Shown here one piece after another: positions 18,887-28,739 of a stretch of 64,000 bases of DNA. The notes under the pieces were generated by a model that was given only the letters and a program-made list of their open reading frames with translations, did no database searches and was not told where the DNA came from. The number at the start of each line of letters is the position of its first letter. Within the stretch, counting starts at the first letter, position 1. Source of the DNA: Dechloromonas hortensis (GTDB lineage Bacteria > Pseudomonadota > Gammaproteobacteria > Burkholderiales > Rhodocyclaceae); the NCBI RefSeq assembly GCF_009469765.1, contig NZ_SSSQ01000015.1:1-64000 (forward strand), given 5' to 3'. A program made the position numbers and the translations under genes.

Positions 18887-21800
18887 TCAGGAGGCTTGAT
18901 CCACTTCCTGAACAACAGGCGCTTCCGCCGCGTCCGTGTTGGTACGCCCGGCAATATCTTCGCCGGTAGTCTGCGCCTTCCTCGTGCGATGGTAGGCGAG
19001 ACCAGTACCCGCCGGAATGAGACGGCCGACGATAACGTTTTCCTTCAGACCGCGCAGCTCGTCCCGTTTGCCCATGATGGCGGCCTCGGTAAGGACGCGC
19101 GTCGTTTCCTGGAAGGAAGCAGCCGAAATAAACGAATCGGTGGACAAAGAAGCCTTGGTAATACCGAGCAGCATATGGTCGAAATTGGCCGGCAACTTGC
19201 CTTCAGCAACGACACGGTCGTTTTCAGCCAGCAACTCGGCACGCTCAACCTGTTCCGACTTGATGAACTTCGTATCACCCGGTTCGGTAATCGTCACTCG
19301 ACGCAACATCTGACGAACAATCACTTCAATATGCTTGTCGTTGATTTTCACGCCTTGCAGACGATAGACGTCCTGCACTTCGTCGGTGATGTAGCGGGCC
19401 AGCGCCTCGACACCTTGCAAACGCAGAATATCGTGCGGATCCGGCTCGCCTTCGACGATCTTCTCACCCTTGTTGACCACCTGACCGTCGTGCACCAGAA
19501 CGTGCTTATCCTTGGAAATCAGGAATTCGTGCTGATTGCCGTCAAGGTCGGTAATGATCAGACGCTGCTTACCCTTGGTGTCCTTACCAAAACTGGTCGT
19601 ACCGGTGAACTCGGCCAACACGGAGGCATCCTTCGGGGTGCGGGCTTCGAACAACTCGGCAACGCGCGGCAAACCACCGGTAATGTCGCGGGTCTTGGCA
19701 GACTCTTGCGGCATACGCGCCAGCACATCACCAACGCCAACCTGCTGGCCGTCGAGCACCGAAATAATGGAGCCAACCTGGAAGGCGATCGATACAGCGT
19801 GATCGCTACCATGAATCTTGACCTCCTGACCAGACTCATCGAGCAGCTTGACGACCGGGCGGACACCCTTGGTCGCGGCCTTACCGCCACGCTTGTGATC
19901 GATAACCACCAGCGTGGAAAGACCGGTTACATCGTCAACCTGCTTGGCGACAGTGACACCCTCTTCAACGTTTTCGAAGCGGACGGTACCGGCGTATTCC
20001 GTAACAATCGGACGGGTGTGCGGATCCCAGGTCGCCAGTTTGGCACCGGCCTTGACCACCTTGCCGTCATCGACCGACAACATGGCGCCATACGGTACCT
20101 TGTGACGCTCGCGCTCACGACCATGATCATCCGTAATCAGCACCTCGCCAGAACGGGAAATGACAACTTTTTCGCCCTTGGCGCTGGTGACATAACGCAT
20201 GGTTGCGGTGAACCGCACCGTACCGGCCGATTTCGATTCGACTTGGGAAGCAACAGCCGCCCGGGAAGCGGCACCACCGACGTGGAAGGTACGCATAGTG
20301 AGCTGGGTACCCGGCTCGCCAATCGACTGGGCGGCGATAACACCGACCGATTCGCCGGCATTAACCATCGTGCCACGACCGAGGTCACGACCATAACACT
20401 TGGCACACAGACCATAACGAGTATCGCAGGTCAGCGGGGTGCGAACCTTGACCTCATCGATGCCCAGCTTATCGATAAGATCGACCAGATCCTCGTCGAG
20501 CATGGTGCCGGCGAAAATCACAGTTTCCTGGGTTTCCGGATCGACCAGATCGTCAACCGTGACACGGCCGAGGATACGCTCACGCAAGGGCTCGATAACC
20601 TCACCACCTTCGACCAGAGCCTTGACCGGGAAGCCGTTCTTGGTACCGCAATCATCTTCAGTGATGACCAAGTCCTGCGTCACATCGACCAGACGACGAG
20701 TCAGGTAGCCGGAGTTTGCCGTCTTCAGTGCCGTGTCGGCCAGACCCTTACGAGCACCGTGGGTCGAGATGAAGTACTGGAGAACGTTCAGACCTTCGCG
20801 GAAGTTGGTCGTGATCGGTGTTTCGATAATCGAACCATCCGGCTTTGCCATCAAGCCGCGCATACCGGCTAGCTGACGAATCTGCGCCGCCGAACCGCGG
20901 GCACCCGAGTCGGCCATCATGTAGATGGAATTAAAGGAATCCTGCTTGACCTTCTTGCCGTGGCGGTCGATGGTTTCCTCATGACCAAGCTCGTCCATCA
21001 TGACCTTGGCAACCTGATCGCCGGTGCGGCCCCAGATATCGACGACCTTGTTATAGCGTTCGCCGTTGGTGACCAGGCCATTGGTGTACTGGATTTCGAT
21101 TTCTTTTACTTCAGCTTCGGCTGCCGCGATGATTTCGTGCTTCTTGGCCGGGACGCGCATGTCGTCCGAACAGAAAGAGATACCAGCACGGGTAGCCAGG
21201 GCATAGCCGTTTTGCATCAGCTTATCGGCGAAGATGACAGTTTCCTTCAAGCCACAGCGACGGAAGGACTCGTCGATTAGCTTGGAGATTTCCTTCTTTT
21301 TCAGCGCCCGGTCGATCGCCTTGAAGGGCAGACCCTTCGGCAGGATCTTGGAGAGTAGCGCGCGGCCGGCCGTGGTTTCGACACGAACGATTTTCTCGTT
21401 CCACTCGCCGTCCACCGCAGCAGCCTCGTATTGAGTCAGGCGAACGGAAATGCGCGAGTGGATATCGAGCTCCTTGGCGGCCATGGCACGCTCGATCTCG
21501 TTGGTATTGGCGAAATACATGCCTTCGCCCTTGCCATTAACCTTTTCGCGGGTCGCGTAGTACAGACCCAACACGATATCCTGCGACGGCACGATGATCG
21601 GCTGGCCGTTGGCCGGCGACAGCACGTTGTTGGAGGCCAGCATCAGGGTACGGGCTTCCATCTGCGCCTCGAGCGACAACGGCACGTGGACGGCCATCTG
21701 GTCACCGTCGAAGTCGGCGTTGAAGGCCGCGCAAACCAGCGGATGCAACTGGATGGCCTTACCTTCGATCAGGGTCGGCTCGAATGCCTGGATACCCAGA

Positions 21801-23095
21801 CGGTGCAGGGTCGGCGCACGGTTCAGCATGACCGGGTGTTCGCGGATGACATCTTCGAGGATGTCCCAGACCACCGGCTCTTGGCCTTCGACCATCTTTT
21901 TGGCTTGTTTGATGGTGGTGGCGTAGCCGAGCACTTCCAGCTTGTGGAAGATGAACGGCTTGAACAGTTCCAGTGCCATCAGCTTGGGCAGACCGCACTG
22001 GTGCAGCTTGAGCTGCGGACCAACCACGATGACCGAACGGCCGGAGTAGTCGACGCGCTTACCGAGCAGATTCTGACGGAAACGACCGCCCTTGCCCTTG
22101 ATCATGTCGGCCAACGACTTGAGCGGACGCTTGTTGGCACCGGTCATCGCCTTGCCACGACGGCCGTTGTCGAGCAGGGAGTCAACCGACTCCTGCAACA
22201 TGCGCTTTTCGTTGCGAACGATGATTTCCGGCGCCTTCAGCTCAAGCAGACGCTTCAAACGGTTGTTCCGGTTGATGACGCGACGGTAAAGGTCGTTAAG
22301 GTCAGAAGTAGCGAAGCGACCACCATCCAGCGGCACCAGCGGACGCAGGTCCGGCGGCAGCACCGGCAGCACTTCGAGGACCATCCAGTCCGGCTTGATA
22401 CCAGATTTCAGGAAACCTTCGAGAATCTTCAGACGCTTGGCGAGCTTCTTGTTCTTGGCTTCCGAACCGGTAACTTCCAGCTCGGCGCGCAGCGATTCGA
22501 CTTCGCTCGGCAGATCGAGGTTGCGCAGCAGTTCACGAATACCTTCGGCGCCCATCAGAGCATGGAATTCATCGCCATGCTCTTCCATCATCTCCAGATA
22601 CTGCTCTTCGGTGAGCAGTTGGGCACGCTGAAGGTTGCTGACCATACCAGGATCGCAAACGACATAGGCCTCGAAGTACAGGACGCGCTCGATATCGCGC
22701 AGCGTCATGTCGAGCACCATGCCGAGACGGGACGGCAGGGACTTCAGGAACCAGATGTGGGCGGTCGGCGAGGCCAGTTCGATGTGACCCATGCGGTCAC
22801 GACGCACCTTGGCCAGTGTCACTTCGACGCCGCACTTCTCGCAGATCACGCCACGATGCTTCAGGCGCTTGTACTTGCCGCACAGGCACTCGTAGTCCTT
22901 GATCGGGCCAAAGATCTTGGCACAGAACAGACCATCGCGCTCCGGCTTGAAGGTGCGGTAGTTGATGGTTTCGGGCTTCTTGACTTCACCGTAGGACCAG
23001 GAACGGATCTTTTCGGGCGAGGCGAGACCAATGGTAATCGCGTCGAATTCCTCTTCGGCGGTTACCTGCTTGAATAGATCGAGCAATGCTTTCAT
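18887..23095 (-). CDS. rpoC: DNA-directed RNA polymerase subunit beta-prime
   Basis: 1402 residues (E. coli 1407). The N-terminal zinc ribbon has C70, C72, C85 and C88. The active-site NADFDGDQMAVH near residue 460 holds the three Asp that bind catalytic magnesium. The second zinc cluster (CDTRYGLCAKC) and the trigger-loop region GEPGTQLTMRTFHVGG follow. It is cotranscribed with rpoB, which ends 21 bp upstream. Confidence 0.99.
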   Translation of the reverse strand: MKALLDLFKQVTAEEEFDAITIGLASPEKIRSWSYGEVKKPETINYRTFKPERDGLFCAKIFGPIKDYECLCGKYKRLKHRGVICEKCGVEVTLAKVRRDRMGHIELASPTAHIWFLKSLPSRLGMVLDMTLRDIERVLYFEAYVVCDPGMVSNLQRAQLLTEEQYLEMMEEHGDEFHALMGAEGIRELLRNLDLPSEVESLRAELEVTGSEAKNKKLAKRLKILEGFLKSGIKPDWMVLEVLPVLPPDLRPLVPLDGGRFATSDLNDLYRRVINRNNRLKRLLELKAPEIIVRNEKRMLQESVDSLLDNGRRGKAMTGANKRPLKSLADMIKGKGGRFRQNLLGKRVDYSGRSVIVVGPQLKLHQCGLPKLMALELFKPFIFHKLEVLGYATTIKQAKKMVEGQEPVVWDILEDVIREHPVMLNRAPTLHRLGIQAFEPTLIEGKAIQLHPLVCAAFNADFDGDQMAVHVPLSLEAQMEARTLMLASNNVLSPANGQPIIVPSQDIVLGLYYATREKVNGKGEGMYFANTNEIERAMAAKELDIHSRISVRLTQYEAAAVDGEWNEKIVRVETTAGRALLSKILPKGLPFKAIDRALKKKEISKLIDESFRRCGLKETVIFADKLMQNGYALATRAGISFCSDDMRVPAKKHEIIAAAEAEVKEIEIQYTNGLVTNGERYNKVVDIWGRTGDQVAKVMMDELGHEETIDRHGKKVKQDSFNSIYMMADSGARGSAAQIRQLAGMRGLMAKPDGSIIETPITTNFREGLNVLQYFISTHGARKGLADTALKTANSGYLTRRLVDVTQDLVITEDDCGTKNGFPVKALVEGGEVIEPLRERILGRVTVDDLVDPETQETVIFAGTMLDEDLVDLIDKLGIDEVKVRTPLTCDTRYGLCAKCYGRDLGRGTMVNAGESVGVIAAQSIGEPGTQLTMRTFHVGGAASRAAVASQVESKSAGTVRFTATMRYVTSAKGEKVVISRSGEVLITDDHGRERERHKVPYGAMLSVDDGKVVKAGAKLATWDPHTRPIVTEYAGTVRFENVEEGVTVAKQVDDVTGLSTLVVIDHKRGGKAATKGVRPVVKLLDESGQEVKIHGSDHAVSIAFQVGSIISVLDGQQVGVGDVLARMPQESAKTRDITGGLPRVAELFEARTPKDASVLAEFTGTTSFGKDTKGKQRLIITDLDGNQHEFLISKDKHVLVHDGQVVNKGEKIVEGEPDPHDILRLQGVEALARYITDEVQDVYRLQGVKINDKHIEVIVRQMLRRVTITEPGDTKFIKSEQVERAELLAENDRVVAEGKLPANFDHMLLGITKASLSTDSFISAASFQETTRVLTEAAIMGKRDELRGLKENVIVGRLIPAGTGLAYHRTRKAQTTGEDIAGRTNTDAAEAPVVQEVDQAS

Positions 23096-23116
23096 CGTTT
23101 AACTCCCAGCCCTAAA

Positions 23117-26100
23117 TCAGTAACGTTCCAGATCGATATCGATCGCCAGCGAACGAATTTCCTTGACCAGCACATTGAAAGATTCCGGCATGCCGGCCTC
23201 GATCCTGTGCTCGCCCTTGACGATGTTCTCGTAGACCTTGGTACGGCCATTCACGTCGTCGGACTTGACGGTCAGCATTTCCTGCAGCACGTAGGATGCA
23301 CCATAAGCCTCAAGTGCCCACACTTCCATTTCACCGAAGCGCTGACCACCAAACTGCGCCTTACCACCCAGCGGCTGCTGGGTAACCAGCGAGTACGGGC
23401 CGGTCGAACGGGCATGCATCTTGTCATCGACCAGGTGATGCAGCTTCAGGTAGTGCATGTAGCCAACCGTCACCTGACGCTCGAATGCTTCGCCGGTACG
23501 GCCATCAAACAAGGTCATCTGACCGGAAGACGGCATACCTGCCAGTGCCAGCATCGCCTTGATCTCTGCATCCTTGGCCCCGTCGAAGACGGGCGTCGCG
23601 AACGGCACACCATCCTTCAGATTGCCGGCCATTTCCATGATTTCGGTATCGCTCAGCTGATCAAGATCTTCAGCCTTGCCACCCGAGTTGTAGATCTTGT
23701 CGAGGAAACTACGCATTTCCTTGACGTTGGCCTGAGCCCGTAGCATGGCACCAATCTGGTGACCGAGCCCCTTGGCGGCGAGGCCGAGGTGTACTTCGAG
23801 AATCTGACCGACGTTCATCCGTGACGGCACACCCAGCGGATTCAGCACGATATCGACCGGGCTGCCATCTTCCATGTGCGGCATGTCTTCAACCGGCAGG
23901 ATACGGGAGACCACACCCTTGTTACCGTGACGACCGGCCATCTTGTCGCCCGGCTGCAGACGACGCTTGACCGCTACATAGACCTTGACCATCTTCTGCA
24001 CGCCCGGCGGCAATTCGTCACCTTGCGTCAACTTCTTGCGCTTGCCTTCGAAAGCAACGTCGAAGTCCTTGCGTGCCTGTTCCAGACCATCCTTGACCTG
24101 CTCCAGTTGCTGGGCGACGTCATCTTCTGCCAGACGAATATCGAACCAGTGATGCGGATCCATCCCGTCGAGGTAGGACTGCTCGATGACCGACCCCTTG
24201 GCCAATTTCTTCGGACCACCATTGGCCTTCTTGCCAAGGATCAGTCGTTCGACACGAGCAAATGCATCGCGTTCAACGATACGCATCTGGTCAGCCAGAT
24301 CCAGCTTGTAATGACGCAGGTGCTCGTCGATGATCGACTGGGCACGCTTGTCACGCTCTATGCCTTCACGGGTGAAGACCTGAACGTCGATGACGGTACC
24401 GGCAATACCGGACGGTACGCGCAGCGAGGTGTCCTTAACATCGGAGGCCTTTTCACCGAAGATGGCGCGCAGAAGCTTTTCTTCCGGCGTCAGCTGGGTT
24501 TCGCCCTTCGGCGTTACCTTGCCAACCAGGACGTCACCGGCTTCAACTTCAGCACCGATATAGACGATACCGGAGTCATCGAGGCGAGAAAGCTGAACTT
24601 CTCCCAAGGAGGCGATGTCGCGGGTGATTTCTTCAGGACCAAGCTTGGTATCGCGCGCAACGACCGTCAGTTCTTCGATATGGATCGAGGTATAGCGATC
24701 TTCGGCAACGACGCGCTCGGAGATCAAGATCGAATCTTCGAAGTTGTAGCCATTCCATGGCATAAAGGCGATCAACATGTTCTGGCCAAGAGCCAGTTCG
24801 CCCTTGTCGGTTGACGCACCGTCGGCCACGACATCGCCGCAGGCGATCTTGTCGCCAACCTTGACCAGCGGACGCTGGTTGATATTGGTGTTCTGGTTGG
24901 AACGGGTGTATTTAACCAGATTGTAGATATCGACACCGACTTCACCAGCGACGGTTTCATCGTCGTTAACCCGGACGACCACGCGACCGGCATCAACGTA
25001 ATCCACCATGCCGCCACGACGAGCCACGACGGCCGTTCCGGAGTCGACCGCAACCGTGCGTTCGATCCCCGTACCCACCAGCGCCTTCTCGGGACGCAGG
25101 CAAGGAACGGCCTGACGCTGCATGTTGGCGCCCATCAAGGCACGGTTCGCATCGTCATGCTCGAGGAAGGGAATCAGCGAGGCAGCAACGGAAACAATCT
25201 GACCCGGCGCGACGTCCATGTATTGAACACGCGACGGCTCGGCCAGAATGGTTTCACCCTTCTCACGACAAGTGACCAAGTCATCCGACAAGCGACCATT
25301 TTCATCCAGCGATGCATTGGCCTGAGCAACGACATAGTTGCCCTCTTCGATTGCCGACAGATACTCGATATCGTTGGTTACCTTGGAATCGATGACCTTG
25401 CGATAGGCAGTTTCGATGAACCCATAGTCATTAACCCGGGCAAACAGCGCCAGCGAGTTGATCAGGCCGATGTTCGGACCTTCCGGGGTTTCGATCGGGC
25501 AAACGCGGCCATAGTGGGTCGGATGCACGTCGCGCACCTCGAAGCCGGCACGTTCGCGGGTCAGACCACCCGGGCCGAGAGCGGAGACGCGACGTTTGTG
25601 CGTAATTTCCGACAACGGATTGGTTTGGTCCATAAACTGCGACAACTGGCTGGAACCAAAAAACTCCTTGATTGCAGCACTGATCGGCTTGGCATTGATC
25701 AGGTCGTGCGGCATAAGATTATCCGACTCGGCCTGGCTCAAGCGCTCTTTGACAGCGCGTTCGACACGCACCAGACCGGCACGGAACTGGTTCTCAGCCA
25801 GTTCGCCAACGGAACGAACGCGACGATTGCCGAGGTGATCGATATCGTCGATTTCGCCGCGGCCATTGCGCAGTTCGCAAAGAATCTTGATGACTTCGAC
25901 GATGTCGCGCGGCGACAGCGTCAGTTGCTCGCGAACTTCAACATTGGCACCAAGAGGCTTGATCTTGGCAGCCAGATTTTCAGCAAGCTCTTGGGTCAGG
26001 TTCTCGGACAGTGCACGCGGGCCATAAGGCATCAAGCTGACCAGATCCTGTATCGCCGCGAGGGAGAAGCCAGACCCTTCAGCCAGGTTCTTCAAGGCAG

Positions 26101-27400
26101 CCTCGGCCTTGGAGGCCAAGCTCCGAACCATGACCTTGTATTCAATAACGTCGGGGCGAGCCAGACGACGATTGAACTTCATACGGCCGACGCCGGACAG
26201 ATCGTAACGCTCATCGGAGTAGAACAAACCGTTGAACAGGATCTCAACAGCTTCTTCGGTCGGCGGCTCGCCCGGACGCATCATCCGGTAGATCGCAACG
26301 CGGGCCGCCTGGCGGGATGCTGTTTCGTCGGCGCGCAGCGTGTTGGAGATGAATGCACCACGATCAAGGTCGTTGGTGTACAGCGTTTCAACGGTGGTGA
26401 TCTCGGCTTCACGCAGCTTGGCGAGCAGCGTTTCGGTAATTTCGTCATTGGCATTGGCGACAACCTCGCCAGTAGCCTTGTCGATGATGTTCTTGGCGAT
26501 AACGCGGCCAATGAAGAAATCCTCGGGCACGACGAGCTGCTTCAGCGAGGCAGCACCGATGTCACGAATGTGCTTGGCCGTAATACGCTTGTCTTTGGCG
26601 ACAATAACCTTGCCATCCGGGCCGACGAAATCAAAGCGGGCCACCTCGCCACGCAGACGTTCCGGCACCAGGGTAAACTCGACTGACTCCTTGCCCAGCA
26701 GGAAGGTATCGAAATCGAAGAACTGCTCCAGGATTTCTTCGGAAGACATCCCGATCGCCTTGAGCAGCGTCGTGACCGGCATCTTGCGGCGGCGGTCGAC
26801 ACGGAAGAAGAGCGTGTCTTTCGGGTCGAACTCGAAGTCCAACCAAGAACCGCGATACGGAATGATCCGTGCCGAGAACAGCAGCTTGCCGGAGCTATGG
26901 GTCTTGCCGCGGTCATGCTCGAAGAAAACGCCAGGCGAGCGATGCAACTGGGAAACGATTACTCGCTCCGTACCGTTGATCACGAATGAGCCGTTCGTCG
27001 TCATGAGCGGAATCTCGCCCATGTAAACTTCCTGCTCTTTGACTTCCTTCACGGTATCCGGGGCTTCCCGATCCATGATCACCAGACGCACCTTCGCACG
27101 CAATGACGAAGCAAAGGTCAATCCGCGTTGTTGGCATTCGGTCACGTCAAAAGCCGGCTCGCCAAGCATGTAGCTGACGAACTCAAGGCGGGCGTTACCG
27201 GAATGCGAAACGATCGGGAATATCGAGGTAAACGCAGCCTGCAAGCCTTCATTTTTACGCTTTTCAGCTGGAATCTCCGCTTGCAAAAAAGCGGTAAAGG
27301 ATTGAAGCTGAGTGGCAAGCAGGAAGGGAACATCAAGCACGCTGCTACGCTTAGCGAAGCTCTTGCGGATGCGTTTCTTCTCGGTGAAGGAGTAAGTCAT
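23117..27400 (-). CDS. rpoB: DNA-directed RNA polymerase subunit beta
   Basis: 1427 residues, longer than the 1342 of E. coli. It begins MTYSFTEKKRIRKSFAKRSS and contains the rifampicin region SSQLSQFMDQTNPLSEITHK and RVSALGPGG with the wild-type Asp, His and Ser at the usual resistance positions. Also present are VCPIETPEGPNIGLI, KMAGRHGNKGVVS and the C-terminal GGKAQFGGQRFGEMEVWALE. The 5' leader carries a large hairpin and an attenuator-like terminator after rplL. Confidence 0.99.
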   Translation of the reverse strand: MTYSFTEKKRIRKSFAKRSSVLDVPFLLATQLQSFTAFLQAEIPAEKRKNEGLQAAFTSIFPIVSHSGNARLEFVSYMLGEPAFDVTECQQRGLTFASSLRAKVRLVIMDREAPDTVKEVKEQEVYMGEIPLMTTNGSFVINGTERVIVSQLHRSPGVFFEHDRGKTHSSGKLLFSARIIPYRGSWLDFEFDPKDTLFFRVDRRRKMPVTTLLKAIGMSSEEILEQFFDFDTFLLGKESVEFTLVPERLRGEVARFDFVGPDGKVIVAKDKRITAKHIRDIGAASLKQLVVPEDFFIGRVIAKNIIDKATGEVVANANDEITETLLAKLREAEITTVETLYTNDLDRGAFISNTLRADETASRQAARVAIYRMMRPGEPPTEEAVEILFNGLFYSDERYDLSGVGRMKFNRRLARPDVIEYKVMVRSLASKAEAALKNLAEGSGFSLAAIQDLVSLMPYGPRALSENLTQELAENLAAKIKPLGANVEVREQLTLSPRDIVEVIKILCELRNGRGEIDDIDHLGNRRVRSVGELAENQFRAGLVRVERAVKERLSQAESDNLMPHDLINAKPISAAIKEFFGSSQLSQFMDQTNPLSEITHKRRVSALGPGGLTRERAGFEVRDVHPTHYGRVCPIETPEGPNIGLINSLALFARVNDYGFIETAYRKVIDSKVTNDIEYLSAIEEGNYVVAQANASLDENGRLSDDLVTCREKGETILAEPSRVQYMDVAPGQIVSVAASLIPFLEHDDANRALMGANMQRQAVPCLRPEKALVGTGIERTVAVDSGTAVVARRGGMVDYVDAGRVVVRVNDDETVAGEVGVDIYNLVKYTRSNQNTNINQRPLVKVGDKIACGDVVADGASTDKGELALGQNMLIAFMPWNGYNFEDSILISERVVAEDRYTSIHIEELTVVARDTKLGPEEITRDIASLGEVQLSRLDDSGIVYIGAEVEAGDVLVGKVTPKGETQLTPEEKLLRAIFGEKASDVKDTSLRVPSGIAGTVIDVQVFTREGIERDKRAQSIIDEHLRHYKLDLADQMRIVERDAFARVERLILGKKANGGPKKLAKGSVIEQSYLDGMDPHHWFDIRLAEDDVAQQLEQVKDGLEQARKDFDVAFEGKRKKLTQGDELPPGVQKMVKVYVAVKRRLQPGDKMAGRHGNKGVVSRILPVEDMPHMEDGSPVDIVLNPLGVPSRMNVGQILEVHLGLAAKGLGHQIGAMLRAQANVKEMRSFLDKIYNSGGKAEDLDQLSDTEIMEMAGNLKDGVPFATPVFDGAKDAEIKAMLALAGMPSSGQMTLFDGRTGEAFERQVTVGYMHYLKLHHLVDDKMHARSTGPYSLVTQQPLGGKAQFGGQRFGEMEVWALEAYGASYVLQEMLTVKSDDVNGRTKVYENIVKGEHRIEAGMPESFNVLVKEIRSLAIDIDLERY

Positions 27401-27445
27401 GGTAACTCCGTGAGGATAAAATCAAACGTTAAACCTGTCGAAACA

Positions 27446-27506
27446 GGCAAACGCAAACGAGCTCTCCTCCTTGGACCCAAGGAAGTAAGCAAGGTTTGCG
27501 TTTGCC
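27446..27506 (-). repeat. Long imperfect hairpin in the rplL-rpoB gap (possible RNase III site)
   Basis: Thirteen-base arms GGCAAACGCAAAC (27446-27458) and GTTTGCGTTTGCC (27494-27506) are perfectly complementary and enclose an inner hairpin TCCTTGG/CCAAGGA (27468-27483). Overlapping the outer arm is a second short hairpin, CCTGT/ACAGG (27434-27447). In E. coli the rplL-rpoB spacer is cut by RNase III; an equivalent role here is an inference. Confidence 0.7.
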
Positions 27507-27566
27507 GGCTGGCGTTATTCAAGTTTATCTTTTTGCTGGGTTGAACCTGTCATACAAAGCAGAAAA

Positions 27567-27591
27567 GGGCTGGCGACACCGTCACCAGCCC
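27567..27591 (-). terminator. Attenuator-like terminator after rplL
   Basis: On the minus strand an 11-bp stem (GGGCTGGTGAC with GTCGCCAGCCC, one T-G wobble) with a 3-nt loop is followed by TTTTCTG. It starts 17 bp after the rplL stop, 167 bp before rpoB. It most likely terminates part of the rplKAJL transcripts so that L7/L12 is made in excess over RNA polymerase subunits, as in E. coli. Confidence 0.8.
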
Positions 27592-27607
27592 AAACACTTC
27601 AGGTCGA

Positions 27608-27979
27608 TTACTTGACTTCGACCTTGGCGCCAGCAGCTTCAAGTTGCGTCTTGAGGGCTTCAGCATCAGCCTTGGAAACGCCTTCCTTGACAGCCTTCGG
27701 AGCGCCATCAACCAGATCCTTGGCTTCCTTGAGGCCCAGACCGGTAACAGCACGCACGACCTTGATGACTTCAACCTTCTTGTCGCCGGCAGCAGCCAGG
27801 ACAACGGTGAATTCGGTCTGCTCTTCGGCAGCGGCAGCACCACCAGCAGCCGGGCCGGCAACGGCGACGGCAGCGGCGGAAACGCCAAACTTCTCTTCGA
27901 ACGCCTTAACCAGGTCGTTCAGTTCCATAACGGTCAGGGCGCCAACGGCTTCCAGAATGTCTTCTTTGCTAATTGCCAT
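27608..27979 (-). CDS. rplL: 50S ribosomal protein L7/L12
   Basis: 123 residues. The N-terminal dimerisation domain (MELNDLVKAFEEKFGV) is followed by an Ala/Gly-rich hinge (about 36-55) and the C-terminal domain with KKVEVIKVVRAVTGLGLKEA and VDGAPKAVKEGVSK, which recruits translational GTPases. It follows rplJ by 37 bp and is itself followed by an attenuator. Confidence 0.98.
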   Translation of the reverse strand: MAISKEDILEAVGALTVMELNDLVKAFEEKFGVSAAAVAVAGPAAGGAAAAEEQTEFTVVLAAAGDKKVEVIKVVRAVTGLGLKEAKDLVDGAPKAVKEGVSKADAEALKTQLEAAGAKVEVK

Positions 27980-28016
27980 TTCAAATAACTCCTAAATCAG
28001 TTCGTAAGCGGTACGG

Positions 28017-28514
28017 TTAAGCAGCGGCTTCTTCGCGCTGCGTTGCCAGTGCGGCCAGGCCACGGACAAAGCCGGCAACCGGTGCTTGCATGACGTACAG
28101 CAGCTTGGAGAGCAGCTCTTCACGGCTCGGGACGGAGGCAAGTGCCTGTACACCGGCTTTGTCGAGTACTTGGCCGGCGTAGGAGCCGGCTTTCAGCACG
28201 AGCTTGTCGTTGGTTTTAGCGAAGTCGTTGAGAACCTTCGCTGCAGCCACCGGATCTTCGGAAACGCTATAAATCAGCGGTCCGACCATTTGGTCTGCCA
28301 GGCCAGCGAACGCAGTGTCCGCGACCGCGCGACGAACCAAGGTATTCTTCAACACGCGCAGATACACACCCGACTCGCGCGCCTTTTTGCGCAGCACGGT
28401 GAGGTCGGTAACCTCAATGCCACGGTATTCGGCAATCACGATAGTCTGTGCGTTGGCCACTTGTGCCGACACCTCAGCTACAACCGCTTTTTTGTCGTTC
28501 AGATTGAGACCCAC
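28017..28514 (-). CDS. rplJ: 50S ribosomal protein L10
   Basis: 165 residues, the same as E. coli. It starts with GTG at 28514 (MGLNLNDKKAVVAEV), preceded by AGGAGG-like sequence. Middle segments YRGIEVTDLTVLRKKARESG and KNTLVRRA are L10 signatures; the C-terminal helix binds L7/L12 dimers. The 225-bp upstream leader is a plausible site of L10 autoregulation. Confidence 0.97.
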   Translation of the reverse strand: MGLNLNDKKAVVAEVSAQVANAQTIVIAEYRGIEVTDLTVLRKKARESGVYLRVLKNTLVRRAVADTAFAGLADQMVGPLIYSVSEDPVAAAKVLNDFAKTNDKLVLKAGSYAGQVLDKAGVQALASVPSREELLSKLLYVMQAPVAGFVRGLAALATQREEAAA

Positions 28515-28739
28515 AGGTCTTTCCTCCTTTCAAGTCATAACACGACGGGGAAATTCCCGCCGCACCTACGGCGACCTGAACCAGAAGCTATGCCGCCCGT
28601 TACCGGTCAGCAGAAAATCTTGTTCTGGGACACCGTCTGCGCAGGATACTTTCGCGATTAAGCCCCTTGCGGGGCACCTGCGGTCTTTGACGATCCGCCC
28701 GTCATTGCCGAAGCAACAACCGGCGACCCAAAGTACGTT
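28515..28739 (-). promoter_or_regulatory. rplJ leader region (probable L10 autoregulatory leader)
   Basis: The 225-bp gap between rplA and rplJ is long for this packed cluster. It holds a GCCCC/GGGGC hairpin with loop TTGC (28662-28675) and a strong GAAAGGAGGAAAG ribosome-binding region before the GTG. In E. coli the same gap carries the rplJL promoter and an RNA site bound by the L10-L7/L12 complex. No clear promoter could be picked by eye here. Confidence 0.45.

Noticed and set aside
18839..20872. Long + strand open frames opposite rpoC (also 21431-23077) and opposite rpoB (25157-26686)
   Set aside because: They lie entirely antisense to conserved polymerase genes and have no recognisable domains; high GC and codon bias make such frames common.
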